This document shows positions 1-10,452 of a stretch of DNA of 64,000 nt, piece after piece. The translations under genes and the position numbers were made by a program. The first letter of the stretch is position 1. Each line of letters opens with the position of its first letter. The stretch comes from Anastrepha obliqua. Lineage: Eukaryota > Arthropoda > Insecta > Diptera > Tephritidae. The notes under the pieces are model-generated. The model saw only the letters and a list, made by a program, of their open reading frames with translations. It was not told where the DNA came from and did not search any database. Location of the stretch: positions 65,180,501 through 65,244,500 of the forward strand of contig NC_072896.1 in assembly GCF_027943255.1 (NCBI RefSeq). The letters run 5' to 3'.

Positions 1-295
1 TTTTTTTTTTTTTGTTTTTTGAACGGCGAGAGAGCACAAAATTAAAAATTGTTGTACCATTTGTTTAAACGTCATTAAGTCAAATAAAATCCCTCCGGAA
101 GCAAATTACAAACTTATGTACTTTAACTAAACCACAGAAAGGAAAATTGCGATATTTCATAAGATCGGTAAAAAAGACATTAATTTGGGATATGTGCAAG
201 GGCGTTCATGTAAATCCAAAACTATATATAAGTACAATATATTATGCTACATATGCTAATGAGTATTAACTAGACAAACTATTTATTCCACTTAC
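1..295 (-). other. drongo: 5' part of the drongo intron that follows its first coding exon
   Basis: The antisense strand leaves the ArfGAP exon through a GTAAGTGG donor at 295-294 and shows no further open frame to the window edge. The edge itself is a T-rich run. No other feature is visible here. Confidence 0.6.
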
Positions 296-465
296 AGCAC
301 TCCTGAACACCGTGTGCATACAAATGATCCAATTGTCATGTTGACGTATGTGGGACCTTTTTGGCCACAGTCAAAGCATTGCCTATTACCACCACCGTTG
401 GTTACCAACTCTCGCAACACCTGCAGGTACTTGTCATCCTGTTTCTTACGAACCACAGCTGCCAT
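296..465 (-). CDS. drongo: drongo/AGFG first coding exon (ArfGAP zinc finger, partial gene)
   Basis: This exon encodes the N-terminal 56 residues of an AGFG-type ArfGAP protein. After a basic start (MAAVVRKKQDDKYL) comes a helix and then a complete CX2CX16CX2C zinc finger: C30, C33, C50 and C53, with the family signature CFDCGQKGPTYVNMTIG. The exon ends in phase 2 at a GTAAGT donor, so the rest of the ArfGAP domain lies off the left edge. I chose the ATG at 465 because the preceding in-frame codons have no ATG and conservation with fly drongo, as I remember it, starts there. AGFG proteins carry FG-rich tails and act at endosomes and nuclear pores; drongo is the fly homologue. After the second CXXC the sequence reads SGVL rather than the SGxHR of catalytic ArfGAPs, as I expect for this subfamily. 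Identification is by recognition of the finger, not by a search. Confidence 0.85.
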
Positions 466-2344
466 ATCCGCACTTTTTGTCAAATGGGTCTGCTTAAAGG
501 GCGATTGCGAATGAATATTATATTGTTGTTGCTGGTTTCCTTTCCGAATTTGTTGAATTATATACGGCTCCGCTGCTCTCGTTGTTGTACCCGTGACTCT
601 GGTTATGGTTGCTGTTGCCAGTTCACCGTCACTGTCAGATGCCGCGAATTGCTCTGTATCCGATGATGGATTAGAGACGGTAGTCCCTGGCGGATCCGTA
701 GCTTTGGAATGTAATGAAGTGTTGTAAACAAAAACGAATTGAATTTTGCTGCCTTGTTAGACTTCCTTTTTTATAAAATATTGGCGAAAGGCAACACAAA
801 GTGATTTCAAAATCGATGTAGTTAGCAATCAAACTGTAACACTCGGTAGATTTTCTTTTTTTTCAAATTTTGACAATAAGCTGCCTCGAATAGTAACTCA
901 GAACCGCGGTAATTTTAAGGCAAATATATTTTGGAGCACAATATCGCAACACAACACTTTTACCCACTTTGCGCAACCTACCAAACAACTTATTTATGCA
1001 ACTGCCACTGCCACTGACACTTTTTACAATGAATGCACGCTAACCTAAGCAAGTTGTCGCCTAGTAGGTATGTTTGTATTTTATTATTTGTGTGATTATT
1101 TACACATCTCACTTTTTACGAAATGAAACACCTTTTCCAGCTTAATATTATGAACAATAATTACTACGCACTTTACACTCAACCGATGAGCTATTGGGGT
1201 TGAATAGATTATTTTGCGTCCTAAAATATGTTATTTTATTAACATAAGTTAATAACAAATAACAAAGCGGCAGTAATAAAATAATATTCAAACACCTCTG
1301 CTCTTTTTGCTCAACTGAAAAATATATCTTGGATTGGCTAACGTCAAGAGAATACTTTCGTGGCCAGTGTTGCCTTGCGCTAGGTAAATACAACTTTTAA
1401 GTAATGGTGCTCACACTCACCAATGTAAGCGAACGTTCCGTAGCAGCTGACACGAAAGCCTTATGAGAGCCCCATGTAAATAAAAATCACCATCGTTCCG
1501 TTCCGTAGTATGGTTGATCGTGTACGTAGGTAAATGAAAAAATTTGTATTGTTCCGTAGAAACGTTTTAGTTAATGCTCTCTCACCATACAGTGCTGCCA
1601 AACAGTACATTTCAAAATCATTTACAAAATAAGCTTAGAAAAATTTTAATTTTTATTTATAATTTATATTATTATAATACGTAATGTGGAAATTATATTG
1701 ACATATTCGATGTAAGGTAAAAGTATTAGAAACGAGTTGAATTTTATTTAATTCTCAATTCGCATTTTTTTATAACTATTAAGGAATTTTTAAAAGACAC
1801 TCGCGCGAAATGGCATTTGATTATTTCTTTCACAAAAATGATCCATACCACTTTTCAGTTCATAATACAGCGTGAAAGTAAAAGCTATCCTAAAAATATA
1901 TTACAAATCATCAATAAATTAGAAAAGTAGGCGTTTGCGTACAAAATCTGCAATACTTAAATTATTCAACATTTTAAAGAAATGTATAAATGCTACTTTT
2001 GAATGCAACGATGCAGTAAGCAGCTTTTCCTCTATTCCATATTCGTGTGTGTCACAAGGCCATCTTACACTGCGCTTAGACTGTTTTACTAATGGCAACA
2101 TAACAAGTACAAATACAGTAATAGTATAAACAGACAGCGGCGTTTGCGGGATTACCGATTAAGATTCTAATGTTACTGTTGGCTGATTTGTTTATTGAAT
2201 ATTTTTGTCAGTAAAAGCTGCACCGCAAGCAACAAGGGCTATTAGCTACCCTGGTACAAAGAAATAATAATTTATTTAAAAAAATATCTTAAATTGCAAT
2301 TTCTCAAATTGAAACTGCATCGAAATATCAAAACAATTAATGTA
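466..2344. other. drongo 5' UTR/promoter and intergenic AT-rich DNA
   Basis: No convincing coding exon on either strand. The octamer TTCCGTAG occurs at 1436-1443, 1501-1508 and 1552-1559, all on the + strand within 125 bp, which may be a clustered factor site or a decayed repeat. The 466-720 part lies just upstream of the drongo ATG and is the likely 5' UTR. Confidence 0.4.
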
Positions 2345-2962
2345 CAGTGGGTGGCCAAATTATTATACTCAAACAAAATTTTCTGTACTTTGTTTTTACT
2401 CTACTATTGTTTTACAATAGTTTTATTATTTCGAACGCTGGACTGCGAAACATTTAGTAACTCAGCTATTTGACGCTGGGTATATTCACAATATTCCAAC
2501 ATTGTGGAAATTTTTGATTTTTTAGTTGGTGTGAGGTCAGCACACGTCCCCATCTCTACAAAACAAAATTTTCAATTTATTTCTATAAAAACCCAATTAA
2601 TAAATAAGAAAATTAGAAATCATCAAAAAATATGAGTATATAACACAATAATAACCCAAAAATAAAAATAAAACATTAGCACTTACCTAGTATTGTAGAT
2701 TTATTTTTTCTTAAAATCCACACCCGCAAAAAGAAGCTTGCACTTTGAAATTTGAACAGACACTGTCACTAACGTCTGTCAAATATGAAACAATAGAAAA
2801 AACAAAAACATAAGTAATTCCAGATCACGTACAGTGTTGTCAGATGTGTACGTAATGATTCAAAACCAAAAATATTATATGTAACATATAGTGTGTTATC
2901 GCTAGATCTTTTTACATTATTTAAAAAAAATGATTTGAGTATAATAATTTGGCCACCCTCTG
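2345..2962 (-). mobile_element. 618-bp Tc1/mariner-type element with 30-bp terminal inverted repeats
   Basis: The left end begins CAGTGGGTGGCCAAATTATT and the right end, read on the other strand, begins CAGAGGGTGGCCAAATTATT. The two match over about 30 bp with essentially one mismatch. Each end is flanked by TA (2343-2344 and 2963-2964), the expected Tc1/mariner target duplication. The interior keeps only the start of a transposase gene on the minus strand, so this is an internally deleted, non-autonomous copy. Confidence 0.85.
2404..2553 (-). pseudogene. N-terminal helix-turn-helix of a Tc1-like transposase (49 aa remnant)
   Basis: An ATG at 2553 opens a 49-codon frame ending in two adjacent TAG codons. 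The peptide contains LEYCEYTQRQIAELLNVSQS, a classic helix-turn-helix: QRQIAELL, turn at NVS, then a recognition helix beginning QSSVRN. This is the DNA-binding half typical of Tc1-family transposases. No DDE catalytic region remains inside the 618-bp element. The small ORF could still make a DNA-binding peptide that recognises the element's own ends, but there is no sign that it is expressed. Confidence 0.6.
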
Positions 2963-2964
2963 TA

Positions 2965-3553
2965 AATTTGGACGTGTTAGTGCAAACTAGCCTTGTATCC
3001 AGTCTTTCCTGTTATTCTCTATAAAAGGATTTTTCGGCAATGCTGCCATCGAAAATTCCCCTAATCCGCCTAAATTATGAGAATTAAGTATAGTTGTAAT
3101 CCGCTCTATTTGCACTTAATTCCTTAGATAATTCCGAATTAAGAAATACTGGATTATAAAAAGACTTTAAAGTTGAATATACGGTATATATGAATTAACA
3201 GTGGACCAAATTTAGTCTTTCAAAAATCGTTTGAATTGGTAGGGGGGATGTAGATAACAAGTAATTTGACAGAAGATCTCATTTTAAAGATGCGATAAAG
3301 GTAATTAACTAATAGCACTCGCATCATTGAAGGTTTTATTTGTCAAAGTTGCATTTAGCTGTTAAAATTTAATGAATAATTGCAATCGTTTTGAAGAAAA
3401 TTATATTCAAGCTTATACGTACTCATGGTACGTAAGTGTGTTGTTGAAAATTTCTAGCTTATTTCGCTATTGGCAGCGAGGCACTGAAATTAAAAATTTC
3501 TTAAAATTTGTTTGTCTTCGCAGCAATCCTGTTGCCCTCCATTTGTAGAAAAA
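2965..3553. other. AT-rich spacer, nothing recognised
   Basis: No open frame of coding character, no inverted ends and no match to the other repeats in this window. Confidence 0.4.
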
Positions 3554-3670
3554 GTATTTTTGCGTAGAACTCTTTTTGGCGTGGGCGGCCTTCGGCCGCG
3601 CTTCAAAAAAATAACCCTCATCAGTCCAACTCCGGCTACGCAATCCACCGTATTTTTGCGTAGAACTCTT
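3554..3670 (+). repeat. 96-bp-spaced direct repeat around a GC-rich block
   Basis: The 20-mer GTATTTTTGCGTAGAACTCT occurs at 3554 and again at 3650. Between the copies is an unusually GC-rich block with the palindrome-like string GGCGGCCTTCGGCCGC. This looks like about 1.2 units of a satellite or dispersed repeat with a 96-bp period. A 63-codon frame runs through it but has no coding character. Confidence 0.6.
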
Positions 3671-3870
3671 CTAAAAAAACGAACAGCTGCGAAGAATTAT
3701 TAAGAAAAGAAATGAATTAAGTCACACTACATATTTAAAAAGAATTCCAAAAAATATTGTAATTGGCTAAACTAAAATATTGTTATCGCTTAAACATATA
3801 CATATGTATATTTATGGAATAAATGTTTATTTTGTTACTTCTTGTATGACGAAAATCACAAAACTTCAAT

Positions 3871-4001
3871 AAAGCAGAATTTTTCGCATTAAACATGCAG
3901 AGTTTTGAAAAAGCAGAATTTTAGAAAGCAGAATTTTAAAAAGCAGAATTTTTTTGCAATTTACAGAATTTTGTCACCCAGAATTTTGTAATACAGAATA
4001 A
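3871..4001 (+). repeat. GCAGAATTTT-type minisatellite
   Basis: Seven imperfect copies of (AG/AC)CAGAATTTT, spaced about 12-30 bp, run through this interval, decaying toward the right (CCCAGAATTTTG, then ATACAGAATA). It is a simple tandem array with no coding capacity. Confidence 0.65.
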
Positions 4002-4084
4002 TGACACGCTCCCGATTTGAACCTATTGGTTTTTTCACTTGAGATATAAGCTAAGTAAGTTAAGGTAAGTTGAGTAAGGTAAGA

Positions 4085-4362
4085 AGAGAGTGAGCGTCGG
4101 TTCGAATCTCGGTGAAAGATCAAAAAATTAAGAAAACGTTTTTTCTAATAGCGGTCGCCACTCGGCAGGCAATGGCAAACCTCCGAGTGTGTTTCTGCCA
4201 TGAAAAAGCTCCTCATAAAAAATATCTGCCGTTCGGCGTCGGCTTGAAACTGTAGGTCCCTCCATTTGTGGAACAACATCAAGACGCACACCATAAATAG
4301 GAGGAGGAGCTCCACCAAACACCCAAAAAGGATGGAAGCTCCAATTATATATACATATATAT
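4085..4362 (+). mobile_element. tRNA-derived SINE, copy 1 (5' head degenerate)
   Basis: Pol III box B (GGTTCGAATCTC) lies near 4099-4110, followed by the family body: the GCGGTCGCC block, the CTCCGAGTG block, the TGCCATGAAAAAGCTCCTCAT block, the GGAGGAGGAGCTC block and an (AT)n tail. The box A half upstream is not recognisable. Eight related copies lie in this window. Confidence 0.8.
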
Positions 4363-4399
4363 ATAAAATAAAATGAGAGCACTTATAAGTGTTCATTGT

Positions 4400-5440
4400 G
4401 TCACTGGAGATTATGACACAGTGGACCTTCTTTCCTCTACACCCGTGGGACTCAATTATGGAGCAAACAGTTGGCTGATCTAGTGAAGATCTGCAGGATC
4501 GCTCGGAAGGAAAATGGACGGCAACTAGGCTCCAACACACAGAGGACTATATCCCAAAAAAAGGCACGAGTGCTGGACAGGCTTCTGGAAGGGAAGCAAA
4601 ATAACTGGCCTTAAAAAACACGAAGAAGAAGGTGCTGGAACGCGCCAAATTTTTATCGAGCGTCGAGCTAAATCAGTTCTGCTGAAGGCAACTGTACCAA
4701 AAAAGGAGGGCACAACCTACAAACAAGGATAAGGTATCTGAAACTACCATCGTTTAAAAGTTTGAGATTGGTTGTAGTGCCCAAATAGTCTCACGGGATG
4801 AATAGGGAAGAATTAAGGAACACCCCGCATGGGAGATATATAAGAAATGCAAATCTGTACATAAATTCGAAGGTACATACTTTCGGCCAGGTTTAGTATT
4901 AGTAGATTGTGCAACCGAGAAAGCTGCCAACTGGTTGCATGAAGCATGGAAAAACTGTCCGGCTGAGAAAGTCCAGAGTCAAAGGGGCCAATATAACGGA
5001 TATACACATTACTGTGTACCTACCACGAGCAGCCGACATTGAAACAATGCATCTTCTGGAACTCAACATCACCCAGAACAGGCGTCTGAACACACTCCTG
5101 CAGAGAATACTCAGCAGCAAGGAGTTCAGAACTGTCAATAAAAGCAATCAGAGAGAGCAACAGTAGGATATTCTACAGATTCAATCGTGTTGTTCACTTA
5201 ACAATAGAGAAGCTGTGGCTGAGCGACATAGCGCGTAAAAACACTCGAAGAAGTTGCGGAAGGCTCAGCTAAAGAAGCAGCTAGCAGTCAACCCGCGAGC
5301 GGACGTAAAAGCGCAACGCCTAGTAGCCGCAAAGATAGCTAAAAAAATTACCGAAAGCTATCTGACTGTGGATGAACCGCTGCTGCCTCACGAAAACGAA
5401 GAATTTCCGACGTTAACAGAGGATTCGAAGCGTTGAGCCA
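4400..5440 (+). pseudogene. Frameshifted LINE-type ORF remnant (gag-like)
   Basis: Several overlapping frames carry coding-like peptide that shifts frame repeatedly. From 4893 one frame reads VDCATEKAANWLHEAWKNCP, which resembles the VDC-A...WL segment of the RNA-binding ORF1 region of insect non-LTR elements (DUF4780-like). A neighbouring frame holds TDIHITVYLPRAADIETM, and 5254-5436 ends in an acidic tail (TVDEPLLPHENEEFPTL). Stops and shifts make it non-functional. I infer an old LINE ORF1; no reverse-transcriptase motif is visible here, so the element family is unknown. Confidence 0.4.
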
Positions 5441-5949
5441 GCTCAGCATAGGATACTTTGACGGAGTGGTACTGTCAGATATCGATGAAGATGTAGTAAA
5501 AACGAATACCATCACTAATATCGCCCAAATAAATCTTCACCAGGCCAAAAGCAGCATTCGGCGGTAATCGCAAGGGAAAATATCATGTCTAGGCAAACAT
5601 CAAGTCTATAGATGTTGAAGGTTGTTCAAAAACGTTACGCTACAGAAGCGAAATATCCTCAACATCATATTCCCCAGTTTTTGGTCTGCCAGTCCTTTTT
5701 CCATCCTCGATAGAACCAGTTTCTTGATGATTTTCCACCAACCTTGGAATTGTCGGGTGATTTTCGGACGATTGTTTATACCAAAAAAAAATTACGAATT
5801 TTGCTATATTTTGTTTCAATAATTTGAACGCGTTATTCTATATACTTAGAAGATGTCATAAGATGACATAAAATAGGTAGGTCTAGGAATTATTTACCCC
5901 TGACACCTAGGCGCCGCTTTTCGAAGACCCTTTATTAAAACGAAATTCA
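5441..5949. other. Spacer beyond the ORF remnant, nothing firm
   Basis: May hold further decayed sequence of the preceding LINE remnant (glutamate-rich codons fade out near 5500). No TIRs, splice-bounded exon or RNA gene seen. Confidence 0.3.
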
Positions 5950-6165
5950 TTTTGCTTGTTGTTGTTTTAGCAGCTGGCAAACCACTGCTTGAAGCGGAGA
6001 AGCTATCAGTCGTCGTCGCCAATCTCATCTAACAGTACACCCAATGGTCAGAAGGAAATAATGTTAGATGAGTGGGTTGGCATGTGGAGAAGTGGTTAGT
6101 ATTACATGATGAGAGTATATCGGAGTCAATTCTGGGTACGTGGAGTTTGATCTGTAAGAGTGTAA
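5950..6165 (-). mobile_element. Degenerate 3' tail of the 2A-LINE family, antisense
   Basis: Begins with a GTTGTTGTT run and TAGCAGC, the reverse of the (CAA)n tail seen at 30096 and 49056. It then shows the GTTAGATGAGTGGGTT string shared with those copies. Divergence is high. Confidence 0.45.
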
Positions 6166-6737
6166 ATAAATTTCTTTTGCTCTTCTGTTTTTTGTTTGCT
6201 TTATTAAAAAGGTAAAAGTAATTTAGTCTAAAGAAAAAAAAAATTTGCTCATATAAAATATGCTTTTTTTTTGATTTTAGTACTTAAAAAAAATATTCAA
6301 TATTTATTTTAAATTTATTAGTTATTACAAAAAACAAAAATACGATTTTCAGATAGACTAGACGATTTACCTTTTGCTTTACAAGCAGAATTTCAATAAA
6401 AAAAAAACCTTATGCATTTTAATGTAGGCATTATAAAATATATTAGATCAAAATATATTAAGTATACCTTGAGAATTTCAATGAATGCATAATGGTTGCC
6501 ACGATGAGTGTTTGCAAAAAACTACATTTCAATTTTAATTAAGGGGAAAATAAATAATAAAATCAACATTTTAAAAAAGAAATACTTTTGCGCTTTCATT
6601 GCGACTTTATAAAAAAGTGGCGATAGCTTTTACATTTGGCATTGATTTTAAATACATATTTTCAAAATAGTAAAAACGAAAATTAACAAAAAATCATGAT
6701 ACAAAATTCCCAAAAGTTTGGTCTTGCAAAAACAAAC
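6166..6737. other. AT-rich spacer
   Basis: Strongly A/T-biased sequence with homopolymer runs; no feature supported. Confidence 0.4.
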
Positions 6738-6738
6738 T

Positions 6739-6777
<39 letters not shown>

Positions 6778-6900
6778 GAAACCGCTATTAGAAAAATGTT
6801 TTTCTTAATTTTGGTGTTCCACCGAGATTCGAACCAACGTTCTCTCTGTGAATTCCGAATGGTAGTCACGCACCAACCCATTCGGCTACGGCGGCTACTA
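6738..6900 (-). mobile_element. tRNA-derived SINE, copy 2 (internal deletion)
   Basis: Antisense copy that keeps only the tRNA-like head (box B and the CCGAATGG..CCATTCGG pair) and the (AT)n tail. About 150 bp of the body is missing. Confidence 0.75.
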
Positions 6901-7964
6901 CATATACATACATATATTACTATAATACGCGCACGCAAAAAATGAAGCACTTAAATAAATTGTTGTAATTCACGTTCAATTATAAATTAAAGATAAATAG
7001 TTTTATGTTATTACAACATAAATAACAAGTTCGTTTCTTTTTTTCAAAATGCATAAGATTACACGTATTAAAGACTAAAATATTAGGAGTTAGTTTTTTT
7101 GCAGTTCAAATGTATCAATGCAATGCGCATGGCTGCGAGCTGAGGTCTAGTAAATCGCGCCCGTAGGTAAGGCAAATTTAAAATACCAAATATATGTCTA
7201 TGGAACTTGAAATAATTTAGTATTATTTGCATCAAAAGTGAATATTTCCAGCTAGTTTTTTTCGAGCGTAGCAGCAATTTTATTGAATTTATACTTTAAG
7301 TATTTTGTCGATTTCCTTAGGAGTATATAATACGTATAATTTAATAATTCATTTTTAAATGAAATTGCTTGCAACTGCTTGCAACCATCAAATTATAAAA
7401 AACGTTAACAAAACATAAATTGTCTAATTAATGCACATAGATTGACAAAAAACCACGTTAGCTATCGTTTAATGCGCAAAAAAATATCTAAACACTTGCT
7501 TCGAATTTTTAAAAATCGGCCATCGACAGTTAGCTATGCCAATTTGTTTCTTTGTTCTAACTTATATCTTTAAAACATAACATTTTTTTGGTACCTCAAA
7601 CCTTCGAAAATCCCCGTTTTGCCTAAAACTTATGCGCACTGCATTGATTTTATTTTCAATAAACATATACTTGAATACAAAAAAAGGAATAAATTAAAAG
7701 TAGTATTACTGTTCGAAATATAAATTTAGGCTTATACGAATAATAAAATTAATTTTTTTTTCTAATTACTTGAAAATTATTTCCACTATGCTAACCGAGT
7801 TTTTTTATATTCCACTTAAGGGTCGCGATTAAACTTTAAATTTTTCTAAACAATTGCTTTCCATGAAAATTAAATGTGACACAAACGAATAATTATTACT
7901 ATTAAATTAACGTTTGAAAAAGGGATGTTTTTTTTCCGAAATGAAAAAAAGTTAAATCGTTTGC
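6901..7964 (-). other. AT-rich DNA, probably 3' UTR/downstream of the 7965 exon
   Basis: No coding frame. It lies directly 3' of the minus-strand stop codon at 7967-7965, so the right part is the likely 3' UTR. No other repeats match this window. Confidence 0.35.
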
Positions 7965-8096
7965 TTATTCGTTTTCCTGATTTTCCGTGTCAGCGGTCGT
8001 TTCATCAGTGGCGGAAGCGATATTTCGTTTGCTCGCCGATTTAACCAATTCCAGATATTTTTTGCCATCGAAACGATTACTCTCATCTGCCAAATC
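7965..8096 (-). CDS. Terminal coding exon of an unidentified gene
   Basis: A pyrimidine-rich tract and CAG acceptor (8099-8097) precede an open 43-codon frame ending in TAA at 7967-7965. The peptide starts DLADESNRFDGKKYLELVKS, continues with a basic SASKRN stretch, and ends in an acidic tail rich in Thr, Asp and Glu (last residues TENQENE). The amphipathic, charged composition in very AT-rich DNA, and the clean acceptor in the right phase, make this look like a true last exon. I do not recognise the protein. Upstream exons should lie at higher coordinates on the minus strand, but I found none I could support between 8.1 and 14.3 kb, so the preceding intron may be long or the exons short. There is no signal, membrane segment or known motif in the 43 residues. 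Confidence 0.55.
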   Translation of the reverse strand, partial: DLADESNRFDGKKYLELVKSASKRNIASATDETTADTENQENE

Positions 8097-9264
8097 CTGC
8101 GGAGTGAAAAGGAAGAGAGAAAATCAAGTAACAACGATTACGAAATAATATTTAGTATAATAATAATTAAATAGAATCTAATTGAAAGTGCGCTAAATCG
8201 GAGTTGATTAGTAACAAAATTTTGGCTTACCTTACATTTAGGATAATTAAGTTTACTTATTGGCTTAAGCGTGACGATGAAGCATTGTTATTGCGGCGAC
8301 GACAAATGCGAATTACAGCGATGAAAATGAATGAATGTGTTATTTCAAAAGTACCCGGCTATATATGCCGTTTCTAGCGAATGATTATGAGTGTGTATGT
8401 GTGTGTGTGTATGTATATATGTGGTTTTGTTTTTTGGTATAGTCTTTTTAGTATGCACACTTAGAGGTAACAACTTCAAGACACGAATGATGCTAATATA
8501 ATGTGAGTGTAAATGTAAATTAAATAAATATAACGAAAAAGAACAAAACGAAAAATGAGGAAATTAAATGAAATAAAAAACATTAGTAAATAAATAGTTA
8601 CAAGCAATGCACCCAAAATTTTAATTTGTTGAATGTGATATGAATAAATGGAAGGATGAGCGGTTAGAAGTGGATAAGTGCACACCCGAACCATCTAGAT
8701 TAACATCTCTTACTGACGCAACCATTTTCAAACCAGCAAATGGAGAGCGAACCAAGTATTTCAGGATAACAATTTAAATAAAACATAAATATATACCGAA
8801 AAATTATGCGAGAAATTCAGATTTTTTAGGGTATTACATGTTATATGAAATTACTGTTAGCCACAAGTTGTCATATACACATACATACATAGTTGTCATA
8901 TTTTCAATCAAAAAACTAAGCTTTTGAATTTAAACATACTTTTTACAGAAATACATATGCACTCTTTGGCATCATTTGGTAAATTTATTAAAATTTGATA
9001 ACAGCTGTTAAGCACGATTGCCAAGGGTTAATTTAATATCGCAAAATGTGCAAGGTGTTATGTACTTTTAGAGAAGTTTTATTCTCTTTGAAAATACTTC
9101 CACGTATAATCTCTCAAGATATTCTTGATTAAATACTATAAACGGGATATATTAGTTATTTGTATTTAAATTGTACTGGAAAATTAACAATTTGCACCAA
9201 ATGCACACTTTTGAATCATTATATGTGGAATTGATCAAAAATAAAATCAATAAACTCAATTAGT
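8097..9264 (-). other. Probable intron of the 7965 gene, AT-rich
   Basis: Contains a GT-rich microsatellite near 8392-8420. On the minus strand, 8245-8233 reads CCTAAATGTAAGGTAAGCC, a plausible donor context, but no open frame precedes it, so an untranslated or alternative exon is possible only as a guess. Confidence 0.3.
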
Positions 9265-9975
9265 AAAAACGTTATTTCCTTTTTAATTTTAGCCCAAATA
9301 AAATTCAAATTTTTTACATTTCATCTTTTCTACTGTTAAAGAAAAATACCATTTTATTTTTATTATTCTTCCATCCATGATATATTTCTTATTGTTTTTT
9401 CAATATTTTTTAACCAAAAGAATTAATAAAAAAATAAATTCATTTGGTAAAAAAAAATATTTTCTTTTTAATTTTTTCGCTCAAATAAAATCCTTCATTT
9501 CTTTCTCTTTTTTAATGTGAATGAAAAATGAATTTGTATTTTTGTCTTTTGGCCATTGATGAAATTTTTTATTTTTTGATTTAACATTTAATTTATTTAA
9601 ATTGAATTTATTTAATTTTTTGTTACCCAGTTTTAGATTTTAATTATTTTGACCGAGAAATTTTTTATTTTTGCTCAAAAACAATAATTCACATTTCAAT
9701 TTTTTAACCCAAAGAATTAATCAAAAATAAATAAAAATGAACTCATTTGGTAAAAAAATTATTATTTTTTAATTTTTTTCGCTCAAATAAAATCCTTCAT
9801 TTTCACATTTTATCTTTTTTAATGTCAATGAAAAATTAATTTTTATTTTTGTCTTTTGTCCATTGATGAAATTTTTTTATTTTTTGTTTTAACATTTATT
9901 TAAATTAAATTTATTTAAGTTTTTGTTACCCAAGCTTAGATTTTAATTATTTTGACCGATTAAAAATCAATTTGC
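9265..9975. repeat. AT-rich tandem repeat, about 302-bp period
   Basis: Two long units share an ordered series of landmarks: CATTTGGTAAAAA at 9441 and 9744, CGCTCAAATAAAATCCTTCA in both, GTCCATTGATGAAATTTTT-like blocks, and TTTTGACCGA at 9647 and 9949. Spacing is 302-303 bp throughout. A third, shorter and diverged unit precedes them from about 9265. Identity is high despite near 80 percent A+T. Confidence 0.75.
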
Positions 9976-10132
9976 AAAAATTAGTTTTAAGTAAAGTTGT
10001 GGTTGGTAATAAAAAAAATATCAGAAAACTTCTTTAAAATTAAAATATGCCTTACCCTACTGATTATCCTATCCTCAATACAACCTTAATTTTTTTTTTT
10101 CAATTTTATGTCGTTAATTTTAATTTTATGTC

Positions 10133-10452
10133 GGCCGCCGTAGCCGAATGGGTTGGTGCGTGACTACCATTCGGAATTAACAGAGAGAACGAAGGTTCGA
10201 ATCTCGGCGGAACACCAAAATTAAGAAAAACATTTTTTTAATAGCGGTCGCCCCTCGGTAGGCAATGGAAAACCTCCGAGTGTATTTCTGCCATGAAAAA
10301 GCTCCTCATAAAAAATTTCTGCCGTTCGGAGTCGGCTTGAAACTGTAGGTCCCTCCATTTGTGGAACAACATCAAGATGCACACCACAACTAGGAGGAGG
10401 AGCTCGGCCAAACACCCAAAAAGGGTATACGCGCCAATTATATATATATAAA
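10133..10452 (+). mobile_element. tRNA-derived SINE, copy 3 (full length)
   Basis: Starts GGCCGCCGTAGCCGAATGGG with box A, has box B at the GGTTCGAATCTC string near 10194, carries the complete body and ends in CGCCAATTATATATA and an AT tail. Flanks are too AT-rich for a clean target duplication to be called. Confidence 0.85.

Noticed and set aside
6742..6775. (AT)n microsatellite as an independent feature
   Set aside because: It is the tail of SINE copy 2.
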